A DNA stretch of 64,000 bases from Nostoc linckia NIES-25 (GTDB lineage Bacteria; Cyanobacteriota; Cyanobacteriia; Cyanobacteriales; Nostocaceae). How positions within the stretch are numbered: the stretch's first letter is position 1; each line of letters begins with the position of its first letter. Shown in pieces: positions 8,699 to 16,386 of this stretch. The position numbers and the translations under genes were made by a program. The notes below the pieces were generated by a model, which worked only from the letters and a program-made list of their open reading frames with translations, made no database searches and was not told the DNA's origin. Location of the stretch: the NCBI RefSeq assembly GCF_002368035.1, contig NZ_AP018222.1:6062238-6126237 (forward strand), given 5' to 3'.

Positions 8699-8844
8699 CA
8701 CAGCTGTGCGCCCCTACGATAAATCTATATGTATCAAAATTTTCGTGAAATGGTATTACACAACAAGTCTTTTAAACTTGTGTGTACATGGTAGCCGACT
8801 CGGAGAGGGACAGAGTTGAACTTTAATTCAAGGCAGGCAGGGAG

Positions 8845-8945
8845 AGGTTCGTCCAACTCACGTTAAAAAGGGAACTTATAACCCTCTTTTACCCCCTTTT
8901 TAAGGGGGTCGCCGCAGGCGGGGGGATCTTCGCCGAATCGTATTG
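8845..8945. repeat. Partial copy of MITE-like family B next to the LanM stop
   Basis: The segment with ACCCTCTTTTACCCCCTTTT, AAGGGGGTCGCCGCAGGCGG, GGGGATCTT and a terminal GAATCGTATTG is nearly the same as the right part of the element at 38981-39114. Its left end is eroded. It stops three bases short of the LanM stop codon and its inverted repeat could act as a transcription end signal. Confidence 0.65.
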
Positions 8946-8948
8946 TCC

Positions 8949-11900
8949 TTATTCCCAAAGAAGCACTGAAGGCAAATCATCACTAGCTAACCGTAAAAAC
9001 TCGTAGCCGATTCCCGCTGTACCTCGAAATAAACTGGGATGGAATACTGAACCAGGTAAATTAACGAACATTTGGTATGCTCCAGTTCGTCTGGCTTTAG
9101 CCACGACATTTGTAGCATTCTGGAGGGCAATTTGCCGCCAATCAGAGCGCGAGTAGCGTTGCGCTCCGACTAACAGCGTTTCAATTCGACCCAAATTGCC
9201 ACAGCACAAATGGTCGCTGGCTTCTAATCCATAGTTCTGGGTGGTTTGCAGCGCACTTTCAATTTCGCCTTCGATTCCGGGAATTTCTCCAAGTCTGACG
9301 CAGCCTAAACGCGCCAAGCCAATCCCCGGCGCACCGTGACACCAGACAACCGGAAAGCTTGGTGGCTGATTGGGTTCCAGGCTGCGAAAGTCAGGCCAGT
9401 TGGCATTGGATTCACTAAAGACGCTGCGCTCATATTCGATGCCTTCCATCGCTGCTTCGTAGTAAGCTTGATTTTGAGTGAAACTGTAGAGTTGCAGCAA
9501 AGCATAGGCGATTCCTGCTGCTCCGTGGGAGAACCCAGTTAAGGGCTTTTCGCTGACGGTTTGCCAAGCTTTGGGAGCATTTTCGTAGCTGATTCGATGC
9601 TTGAGCAAATGCTCTCCACAGGCGATCGCTTTTTCTAAAACGGTTGCATTCTCTGTTACTCTATGCAGAGACAACAACCCAAGAATGGCTCCAGCGCCTC
9701 CACTCATAATATCTAGCTTTTTATCCGCAGCAATCAACTCTGGTGTCATTAACTCTGCTAATGCCTGAGCATCTGCCAATAGCGTCTCATCCTTGAGGAA
9801 TTGGCTCACCTTCACCAAGCCATAGATTAACGAACCCAAACCTGTTGCGCCACCAATACCCATGAGCCGAGCCATTAATTGCCGAGATTCTAAGTTGGCG
9901 GTTTGGATTTGCCGACGTAGGGGTTGCAATGCCCTTAATGCCAAATCGCGGGAGTGCGAGTCATTAGTTACCTGACTGAGTGCGGCGAGAAATAAGGCGA
10001 CTCCGCAGCGCCCATCGTAGAGATTGTAGCCCAAAACTTGCAATCGGAATCGCTCTGCTTCATGCACGTAACCTAAGCCAATCCAGTTGACACTGCCATC
10101 GGGATCTGGTATTGCTGTTGTTTCTAAGTTAGCAGCGATCGCACTGGCTTCGGCAATTAATTCTGCCGAACTCAGCAAGGGTAATGATTCGGCGTTCCAT
10201 TGCGGACTTCCTTGGCTGGGAGTTTGCGCTACCTTAGCATGGAATGAGCCTTGAATAATCGCCGTTTGTCGAGCTAGATCGATTTCATCCATCGCCTGCA
10301 ACTGATTCAAGGCGTGTTGGTAACTAGGTTGCCGAAAGTATTCCGGAATAGATAAATCGCTGCTTACCCTCAATTCATCGCTAGCAGCATTCGCCGTGAA
10401 AAACGGAATATCCAATTGTTCCATTGCTCGCAATTCTGCATTCAAAATCGGCAAAGCATTGGGTTTTTCTTGAGCAACTAGAAAGGCACGACTCAGACGC
10501 TCCAATTCGATGCTATAGTCTGCACCGTGTTTGAGATAATCGGGCGATAAAGTTTTTTGTAAGATGGCACTGTAGATGCGAGTGTTGCGGAAGACAAAGC
10601 GGACTTGCTGATTCTGCATCGCAGTTAAGGGACTTCCATCAACCAGTAATTTGTCCTTATGCATCATCAAAAAGCGATACATCACCTCGAATCCGGCAGT
10701 AATTTGTGCTTGATAATCGCTGACAGATAAAGCAATCTCACCTAAGCGCGGCACATTTTTTCCGACGGACATGGTGACAGACTCAGAGTGCAGATACATA
10801 TCGTCGGTATTGATGCGCTCCCATTTAGGTACTTTCTGACTAGCTCTTTGAGAATCTGTACTACCTAGTCCGCTAACATCATAGGCAATGCGGCGATCGC
10901 TACTAAAGTCCCAACGCGGTAACAACCCAGTCCGTAGCACAGATGCCCAGAATTGCTGTTCTGCTGCTGTCTCAAATGTAGCATCTGGTGAATTTTCCAT
11001 CAAATTAGCTTCATGGTGCAGCAATGTTTCCATATCCACTAACACCAGATGTTCGCCACTGGCAATTAAATTTTCGTGGTGGCAATCTGTTCCTCGCAAA
11101 GCGTAAAGCACGCACAACAACATCCCAGCACGCTGATAAAAACGTTCTACAGCGGCTTCATCATTACAAGGCTCGTGTGCAATATATTCTACCCAACCGT
11201 AATTATTTCGGTTCAGCACCTGGATGACTTTGAAATCTAAAAGCTGATTGTGTTGATTGCACCAGTCTAAAAATTGGTTATAAGCAACTTCCAGTCCTAA
11301 ATCTTTTGGTTTATAAACAAGTTTTAGCCCAGACTCAAATGTAAGCAAAATAACTGTCCGTCCGCGCTTGTGTGGATCGGAAAGTGAAGTTCTAATTTCA
11401 ATAACTTTGCCTAAATTATCACTTTTAGAGCTAAAAATTCGCTGTATCTCTACTTTGTCTTGAGCCAAACGCTGAATAAATTCGCCTGCTGACTCTACCC
11501 AAAAGTTGACTGCTGTTGCTACTAAGCGACCGAGAACGGGATATTTATTAAATAGAGTTAAAAATCCATCTTCTAAGAGTCGATTGACAAACTTATTATA
11601 GTGAGTTTTATTATTGCTATTTTCTGTTGCTAGTCCTAGCAAGTTGATTAAATTGTTACCAAATGGGCGAACTTGCGAAAATTCAAAATTCAGCGTTTTA
11701 GTACAAATTCCTGCCAAACGCTGTAGCAAACTGCGTTCTAATTCACTGTAGGCAGCTTTTGAAAGGACTGATAAAGGTAAGCTGTCCTCAGTAAGTTGCC
11801 TAGAACCAAGCCTAGTTAAAAGTTGCTGTCTGGCAACTGCGATCGCAGGCAGCAAGATATCTTCAAAGGGAATCGGATTTTCTGGATTGATTGGCAAATC

Positions 11901-12254
11901 TATTTCCAGTGCAGGCACAAATTCCTTTGCCGTTTCCATAATCTGTTGCAAAGTTTCCGCCCATGTCGGCAATGGTGCTTGCACATTCCAGCCGATGCTT
12001 CCCAGGCGAGGGCGAATGGTAGCCAGGTCTAAGCTTTCCCACTGTAAGCGTTTATGTAAAGTGTTCCCGTCACCTACGATTTGATTCCAGCGATCGAGCC
12101 GACGCTGAATTTCTTGTTCGTTAACTGAATCGATGTCAATGACAAATTTTTCTATATCAAGGCGTTCCCAAAGAAAGCTAGCGTTGGCAACAATAGTTGT
12201 GAAGTTTGCCATAGATGAAGGGACATCTGATTTAGCTATAACTGGATTTTTCAT
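8949..12254 (-). CDS. lanM: Class II lanthipeptide synthetase (LanM), ProcM-like
   Basis: About 1,100 residues with the two LanM halves. The N-terminal DUF4135 dehydratase has LKLVYKPKDLGLEVAYNQFL and the active-site stretches GTDCHHENLI and LVDMETLLHHE. It phosphorylates Ser/Thr and eliminates phosphate. The C-terminal LanC-like cyclase shows repeated Gly motifs and zinc ligands Cys (VVWCHGAPG) and Cys-Cys (DHLCCGNLG). Three Cys ligands instead of Cys-Cys-His is the hallmark of the ProcM group of broad-substrate cyclases. The frame opens further upstream at a GTG (12341), but those ~29 residues are Pro/Leu-rich and encoded by a CTCCCCCTGCC repeat, so I use the ATG at 12254; the ATG at 12212 is also possible. 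It lies directly downstream of three precursor genes. Confidence 0.93.
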   Translation of the reverse strand: MKNPVIAKSDVPSSMANFTTIVANASFLWERLDIEKFVIDIDSVNEQEIQRRLDRWNQIVGDGNTLHKRLQWESLDLATIRPRLGSIGWNVQAPLPTWAETLQQIMETAKEFVPALEIDLPINPENPIPFEDILLPAIAVARQQLLTRLGSRQLTEDSLPLSVLSKAAYSELERSLLQRLAGICTKTLNFEFSQVRPFGNNLINLLGLATENSNNKTHYNKFVNRLLEDGFLTLFNKYPVLGRLVATAVNFWVESAGEFIQRLAQDKVEIQRIFSSKSDNLGKVIEIRTSLSDPHKRGRTVILLTFESGLKLVYKPKDLGLEVAYNQFLDWCNQHNQLLDFKVIQVLNRNNYGWVEYIAHEPCNDEAAVERFYQRAGMLLCVLYALRGTDCHHENLIASGEHLVLVDMETLLHHEANLMENSPDATFETAAEQQFWASVLRTGLLPRWDFSSDRRIAYDVSGLGSTDSQRASQKVPKWERINTDDMYLHSESVTMSVGKNVPRLGEIALSVSDYQAQITAGFEVMYRFLMMHKDKLLVDGSPLTAMQNQQVRFVFRNTRIYSAILQKTLSPDYLKHGADYSIELERLSRAFLVAQEKPNALPILNAELRAMEQLDIPFFTANAASDELRVSSDLSIPEYFRQPSYQHALNQLQAMDEIDLARQTAIIQGSFHAKVAQTPSQGSPQWNAESLPLLSSAELIAEASAIAANLETTAIPDPDGSVNWIGLGYVHEAERFRLQVLGYNLYDGRCGVALFLAALSQVTNDSHSRDLALRALQPLRRQIQTANLESRQLMARLMGIGGATGLGSLIYGLVKVSQFLKDETLLADAQALAELMTPELIAADKKLDIMSGGAGAILGLLSLHRVTENATVLEKAIACGEHLLKHRISYENAPKAWQTVSEKPLTGFSHGAAGIAYALLQLYSFTQNQAYYEAAMEGIEYERSVFSESNANWPDFRSLEPNQPPSFPVVWCHGAPGIGLARLGCVRLGEIPGIEGEIESALQTTQNYGLEASDHLCCGNLGRIETLLVGAQRYSRSDWRQIALQNATNVVAKARRTGAYQMFVNLPGSVFHPSLFRGTAGIGYEFLRLASDDLPSVLLWE

Positions 12255-12397
12255 AATGCTGGCTCGACAAGCGCACAAGGGTAAGAGAGCAGGGGAGGCA
12301 GGGGGAGCAAGGGGAGGCAGGGGGAGAGAAAAAAGCTTCACTCAACGTTATTGCCCCCTACCCCAAGTTCAATGAAGATTAGCTAAGTCTTCAAATA

Positions 12398-12688
12398 TCA
12401 ACATTGACCATTTCCCTTAGGACAATCGGTACAACATGACATATGACTGTGGCCGGTGTCAGCCATCATGCCTCCACTAACACTGAGTAATTCTTCCTCG
12501 CTCAGTTCGTTGGAGTCCACAAAGGTCAACTCTGCAAGCATTTGAGACAAGCTTTCTACCGTGAAGTTATAACCCTTTTCTGCACTGGCGATCGCTAGTA
12601 GTTTGATAGCTTCTGCTTGGTTAGCTGCTGCTTGTACTTGCTGTTGTAGTTGTGCGTTTTGCAGCAATTCTTTGATTTGGTGTAACAT
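12398..12688 (-). CDS. Lanthipeptide precursor, Nif11-type leader (copy 3 in transcription order)
   Basis: The 96-residue peptide has a 73-residue Nif11-like leader (IKLLAIASAEKGYNFTVESL typical core; end ELSEEELLSVSGG) and a 23-residue core after Gly-Gly. The core has Thr5, Ser8, Ser11, Thr14 and Cys12, Cys13, Cys16, Cys23: four dehydratable residues and four Cys, enough for up to four thioether rings. GHSH gives a His pair. The ATG has an AAGGAGA site. It is one unit of a 397-bp tandem duplication and the closest to lanM. It differs from the next copy by Leu/Ile in the leader and by a few silent changes. Confidence 0.92.
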   Translation of the reverse strand: MLHQIKELLQNAQLQQQVQAAANQAEAIKLLAIASAEKGYNFTVESLSQMLAELTFVDSNELSEEELLSVSGGMMADTGHSHMSCCTDCPKGNGQC

Positions 12689-12794
12689 AATTATCTTCTC
12701 CTTTTTACTTTACTTAATTAATTGGCAGAGATTTTTTACTTGTGTTATGCGTCGTTCTCTGCATTTCTAAAATTTTTGCCTAAGTCTTCAAATA

Positions 12795-13085
12795 TCAACA
12801 TTGACCATTTCCCTTAGGACAATCAGTGCAACATGACATGTGACTGTGACCTGTGTCAGCCATCATGCCTCCACTAACGCTGAGTAATTCTTCCTCGCTC
12901 AGTTCGTTGGAGTCCACAAAGGTCAACTCTGCAAGCATTTGAGACAAGCTTTCTACCGTGAAGTTATAACCCTTTTCTGCACTGGCGATCGCTATTAGTT
13001 TGATGGCTTCTGCTTGGTTAGCTGCTGCTTGTACTTGCTGTTGTAGTTGTGCGTTTTGCAGCAATTCTTTGATTTGGTGTAACAT
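12795..13085 (-). CDS. Lanthipeptide precursor, Nif11-type leader (middle copy)
   Basis: The 96-residue product is identical to the copy at 12398 except for IKLIAIAS instead of IKLLAIAS in the leader. The core after SVSGG is unchanged, with four Ser/Thr and four Cys. An AAGGAGA ribosome site precedes the ATG and the spacer up to the next unit is a duplicate. It should be modified by the adjacent LanM and cut by the C39 peptidase at Gly-Gly. Nif11 leaders with Gly-Gly ends are known substrates for such pairs. Confidence 0.92.
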   Translation of the reverse strand: MLHQIKELLQNAQLQQQVQAAANQAEAIKLIAIASAEKGYNFTVESLSQMLAELTFVDSNELSEEELLSVSGGMMADTGHSHMSCCTDCPKGNGQC

Positions 13086-13191
13086 AATTATCTTCTCCTT
13101 TTTACTTTACTTAATTAATTGGCAGAGATTTTTTACTTGTGTTATGCGTCGTTCTCTGCATTTCTAAAATTTTTGCCTAAGTCTTCAAATA

Positions 13192-13482
13192 TCAACATTG
13201 ACCATTTCCCTTAGGACAATCAGTGCAACATGACATGTGACTGTGACCTGTGTCAGCCATCATGCCTCCACTAACGCTGAGTAATTCTTCTTCACTCAGT
13301 TCGTTGGAGTCCACAAAGGTCAACTCTGCAAGCATTTGAGACAAGCTTTCTACCGTGAAGTTATAACCTTTTTCTGCACTAGCGATCGCTATTAGTTTGA
13401 TGGCTTCTGCTTGGTTAGCTGCTGCTTGTACTTGCTGTTGTAGTTGTGCGTTTTGTAGTAATTCTTTAATTTGTTGTAACAT
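13192..13482 (-). CDS. Lanthipeptide precursor, Nif11-type leader (first copy)
   Basis: This is the first gene in transcription order and has the same 23-residue core as the other two. The leader starts MLQQIKELLQ instead of MLHQIKELLQ. A second ATG two codons upstream (13488) is in frame. I prefer 13482 because it matches the paralogues and lies at a good distance from the AGAGGAT ribosome site. Its upstream region differs from the duplicated spacers and is where the operon promoter should be. Confidence 0.92.
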   Translation of the reverse strand: MLQQIKELLQNAQLQQQVQAAANQAEAIKLIAIASAEKGYNFTVESLSQMLAELTFVDSNELSEEELLSVSGGMMADTGHSHMSCCTDCPKGNGQC

Positions 13483-13488
13483 AACCAT

Positions 13489-14296
13489 ATCCTCTGTTTT
13501 GTTTGGCTCAATGCAGAGATTTGACGCTTGTTCTGTGCGGTGTTCTCTGCTCTTATGATTTAAATTTAGAGAGTAATAGGGGAAAACTAGGGGAGATAAC
13601 TACAGCTAGAGAAAAATATTTTGCCACGAAGTAAAAGCTGTCCAAATCCATAGCTGGCAAGCTTTATGGTGAATGCACACTTTGCAAGAGCGCTTTAAAT
13701 CTATGAAGAGTCTCGATTTTAGCGATCGCTAGCCTAAAACACTCTACAAGAATTTTATTTTTACTTTATAAATAAGCTCTAAATACTGTACTTTAATTGA
13801 CTTGTAATTTGCTGTATATCGATCGCAATAAAGTACAGGCTATTAATAGCGATCGCACCACCTATCTACTAAAACAAGTCACACTGCTAACCCAAGTCTC
13901 TGCAACTTTCCAAACATCCTTGCAGCCTACAACAAATCGTCACCCAATTAAATATGCTGTTATTTGCCTGATAAAAATCTGAGTATCCTAACTCAGAACA
14001 CTAGCAAAACAAAGATATTCAGCCAATTGGTGTTTATTTATACTATTTCAATTTTTTGTAGTCGTTATACTCATGACTTAGGTTCTACCTGGGAATTAGG
14101 AAGTGGCTTTGCCACTTCTTTTTATTTATATCGCAGCCCAGCAAAAAATAAATTAAAAGTTAAAACTAATTAGTTTCAACTTTTAACTTTTATTTAGCTC
14201 TTCAGCAATTTGTAACTTAATGAAGTAAAATATCTGATTCCGAAAGCCAGAAATCAAACTTTTTTCCTCCTGAATTCTGACTCCTGAATTCTGATA
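13489..14296. other. 808-bp gap upstream of the precursor operon
   Basis: The part near 13489-13800 should carry the promoter of the minus-strand precursor operon, but I cannot point to a convincing -35/-10 pair. Several GCGATCGC sites occur. Two small plus-strand open frames (13797-13982, 13964-14173) have no ribosome site or recognisable product. A terminator-like hairpin at 14099-14127 suggests that something, possibly a small RNA, is transcribed on the plus strand. Confidence 0.55.
14099..14127 (+). terminator. Rho-independent terminator-like hairpin
   Basis: The sequence GAAGTGGC TTT GCCACTTC forms a perfect 8-bp stem with a three-base loop and is followed by TTTTTAT. No convincing protein gene lies upstream on the plus strand within 600 bp, so it may end a small RNA. 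It could also serve transcripts from the minus strand, though the A/T flank there is less classical. Confidence 0.6.
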
Positions 14297-15385
14297 TTAA
14301 TCATTACTCATACTATCTCGCCATCTTTCGCGCTTAGCCTTGCTTTCATCATCGCGCGATCGGGTTTCTTCCCAAGTTCCCCACATTCGAGACTGCTGTT
14401 TTTCAACATGATTGATGAACTGCATAATTGAACGATCTGCCTTAATTGGGGTCTTCAAATCAAACTGAATAGTTTGGACAACTTTGATGTCACCCATGAG
14501 AAAGAACTTACCTGCAATCTTAGTCAACCACAGCACAACTCGATTGCATAACCAACCAAAAATACCCTTACGTTTTTTAACCATCAACAGAATTTGACCT
14601 TCAGCTTTTCCCCCTTCATGAAGGCGCGTAGCAAACATCATGTGAACGTGGAGAAAATCAGGGCCAACTGTCACAATATTAATCGTACCGTACCAATAGC
14701 AAATACTGTAAGTAATGTTATTTTTGTAGAAAAGACGGATGAGCTTGATGAAAAATGAGTTTTCTTTGATGGGTGCAATGTTGTTAAAGATAATTGCATT
14801 TTCGTTGAGTTGCTGTCTTTCAAAGACAACTTCTACGGGTAATTTGTGAACTGTATTCAGATGTTGAGCATCAATGGCATTAATCATCACCACATTAGGA
14901 TGGCAATTCATTAAAAAGTGAGAATGGATAGCAACATCGCACTCTTTTTGTTCTAACTCTGGAACAAAAGGTAGAGGTTGTTGTGGTATTTCTCCAGTCC
15001 AAACCCAAATCATCCCGTATTTCTCAGCAGTTGGCCAAGATTGTAACTTCAAAGAAACCGGCGTCTCTAAACATGGGATATCAATACACATACCTTCGCC
15101 ATCAAACTTCCAATGATGGAAAAAGCAACGTAGTGCATTCCCTTCCACTTTGCCTTCAGCAAGGTGAGCGCCCATGTGCGGACAGTAGGCATCAAAAGTT
15201 ACTACTCTTTTGTCTTTACCCCGATAAATCACTAGCTCTCTACCCAAAATTGTGATAGGCTTTACTTCACCTACCCGCAGATTTATAGAAGGTATTACCC
15301 AATACCATCCTTCAATAAAACGCTCTGAATTATTAAAATTTTTAGGTTTACGGCTTGAGTTAAAAGTCTGGTAATTGAGATTCAT
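14297..15385 (-). CDS. Rieske-type non-haem iron oxygenase
   Basis: The 362-residue protein has an N-terminal Rieske [2Fe-2S] domain at about 50-130, with ligands in CPHMGAH and CFFHHW (Cys-x-His ... Cys-x2-His). A catalytic domain follows whose mononuclear iron motif is visible as D-x2-H-x4-H in IDAQHLNTVH. This is the arrangement of aromatic-ring hydroxylase alpha subunits and related oxygenases such as the Ptc52/PaO type. The substrate cannot be read from sequence. No ferredoxin or reductase gene is adjacent. It is divergent from a MerR regulator over a 387-bp AT-rich region, so the regulator may control it. Confidence 0.85.
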   Translation of the reverse strand: MNLNYQTFNSSRKPKNFNNSERFIEGWYWVIPSINLRVGEVKPITILGRELVIYRGKDKRVVTFDAYCPHMGAHLAEGKVEGNALRCFFHHWKFDGEGMCIDIPCLETPVSLKLQSWPTAEKYGMIWVWTGEIPQQPLPFVPELEQKECDVAIHSHFLMNCHPNVVMINAIDAQHLNTVHKLPVEVVFERQQLNENAIIFNNIAPIKENSFFIKLIRLFYKNNITYSICYWYGTINIVTVGPDFLHVHMMFATRLHEGGKAEGQILLMVKKRKGIFGWLCNRVVLWLTKIAGKFFLMGDIKVVQTIQFDLKTPIKADRSIMQFINHVEKQQSRMWGTWEETRSRDDESKAKRERWRDSMSND

Positions 15386-15772
15386 TTTTATAGTTTCACT
15401 TATAGTGAAGCGTTCGATCTACAAGTAACATGGCAACTATAAATAAACAGTTACTTTCAGTACTAGGACAATTAGTTAGCCAATAAATTGAAATAAAATT
15501 TAGAATATTACAGTTAAAAATGTTAAAATTGTAGCAAATATATAAAAGCCTAAATAAGCTAGCATAGACTCACAATAAATCTTTTAAAAATTACAACCAG
15601 TAAAATTTCGGGCTAAATAAAATTTTCCCTTACTTAAATAAAAACTAGCTATATAATTTTTCATTAAAAAGACAGTATTGAGGTGCAGCAATGTTAACTA
15701 CAAACTGCTAAATTATTTGTAATTTAATATTTAAATTATGTAATAATAATCACAAAAAAGGGGGGATCTACC
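15386..15772. promoter_or_regulatory. AT-rich divergent intergenic region
   Basis: This region separates the Rieske oxygenase (minus) from the MerR-type regulator (plus) and must hold both promoters. It is very AT-rich. MerR operators usually lie in an overlong -35/-10 spacer, but I could not identify such a dyad with confidence. Confidence 0.4.
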
Positions 15773-16192
15773 GTGTTAGCTCAGGATAACAAACTGCTTT
15801 TAATTGGCCAGGTAACTAACTTAAGTAAAATTTCCATTAGGACAATCCGTTATTACGAAAGTTTAGGTTTAATCAAATCATCAAGGCGAACAGGAGGAGG
15901 CTTTCGCCAGTTTTCTTCAGATGTATTGACTCGTCTAGCTTTCATTAAAAGGGCACAAAACTTTGGTCTAAGCTTAGAAGAGATTAGAGATATTCTTCAA
16001 ATCTATGACCAAGGGCAAGTACCTTGTGGTGAGATTCAAGAAAAGCTAGAAGAGAAGCTTTTGCAAATCGATCGCCAAATCGATCAGTTATTAACCTTAC
16101 GCTCGGAAATCAAAGGATTACTTTCAGGCTGGAAAAATATGGAAGATCGGCAGGAGGATACAATTTGTCCCAACATGCAAAATACTAAGTAG
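15773..16192 (+). CDS. MerR-family transcriptional regulator
   Basis: The 139-residue product begins with a MerR winged-helix domain (LLIGQVTNLSKISIRTIRYYESLGLIKSS), followed by the long dimerisation helix (KLEEKLLQIDRQIDQLLTLRSEIKGLL). Two Cys lie in the effector part: VPCGEI at the start of the helix and ICPNM near the C-terminus. These are in the places used for metal binding in the ZntR/CadR/CueR relatives, so metal or redox sensing is possible but unproven. The start is a GTG with a GGGGGGA ribosome site. It is divergent from the Rieske gene and about 190 bp ahead of leuS. Confidence 0.87.
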   Translation: MLAQDNKLLLIGQVTNLSKISIRTIRYYESLGLIKSSRRTGGGFRQFSSDVLTRLAFIKRAQNFGLSLEEIRDILQIYDQGQVPCGEIQEKLEEKLLQIDRQIDQLLTLRSEIKGLLSGWKNMEDRQEDTICPNMQNTK

Positions 16193-16386
16193 GTCGGTGT
16201 TGAAAATTTTCGTTATGACAAGGCAGGAGGCAGGAGGCAGTGAGAGTGCCGCAAACAAAAACCTGCACCAAATCAGAAAATTTTATATTTGATTCTAACA
16301 TCGCCTATTTTAAGCATCTGATTTCTTTGCCTACCATCTACAATATGGAGGCAGATACGATAACAGACATTGTAGGAGATTTTTTG

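Larger units (their letters stand above)
8188..8813. mobile_element. Composite inverted-repeat element with other elements inside
   Basis: The left border (8188-8232; CGTCCCTCTCCGAGT, then ACACACAAGTCT) is repeated inverted at the right border (8766-8813; AAGTTTAAAAGACTT side, ACTCGGAGAGGGACAG). The arms are about 45 bp and imperfect. Between them lie a 21-bp tandem array, a small palindrome and a MITE-like element inserted into that palindrome. No transposase gene is present, so this would be a non-autonomous element or remnant. Confidence 0.65.
12398..13482 (-). repeat. 397-bp tandem triplication of the precursor gene
   Basis: The three precursor stop codons are exactly 397 bp apart (12398, 12795, 13192). 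Copies 1 and 2 also share the ~106-bp spacer with the sequence TTAATTAATTGGCAGAG and the ribosome site. The spacer before the farthest copy is different, which marks one border of the duplication. Substitutions are few and mostly silent. Confidence 0.9.

Noticed and set aside
12255..12341. N-terminal extension of LanM
   Set aside because: The 29 residues are Pro/Leu-rich and coded by a CTCCCCCTGCC repeat; the LanM fold starts later.
13797..14173. Two small plus-strand frames upstream of the precursor genes
   Set aside because: No ribosome sites, no recognisable product, and the second runs through the terminator hairpin.
16240..16386. Longer LeuS N-terminus
   Set aside because: An AGGAG site and family-like start at 16387 are better; the longer part is partly repeat-coded.
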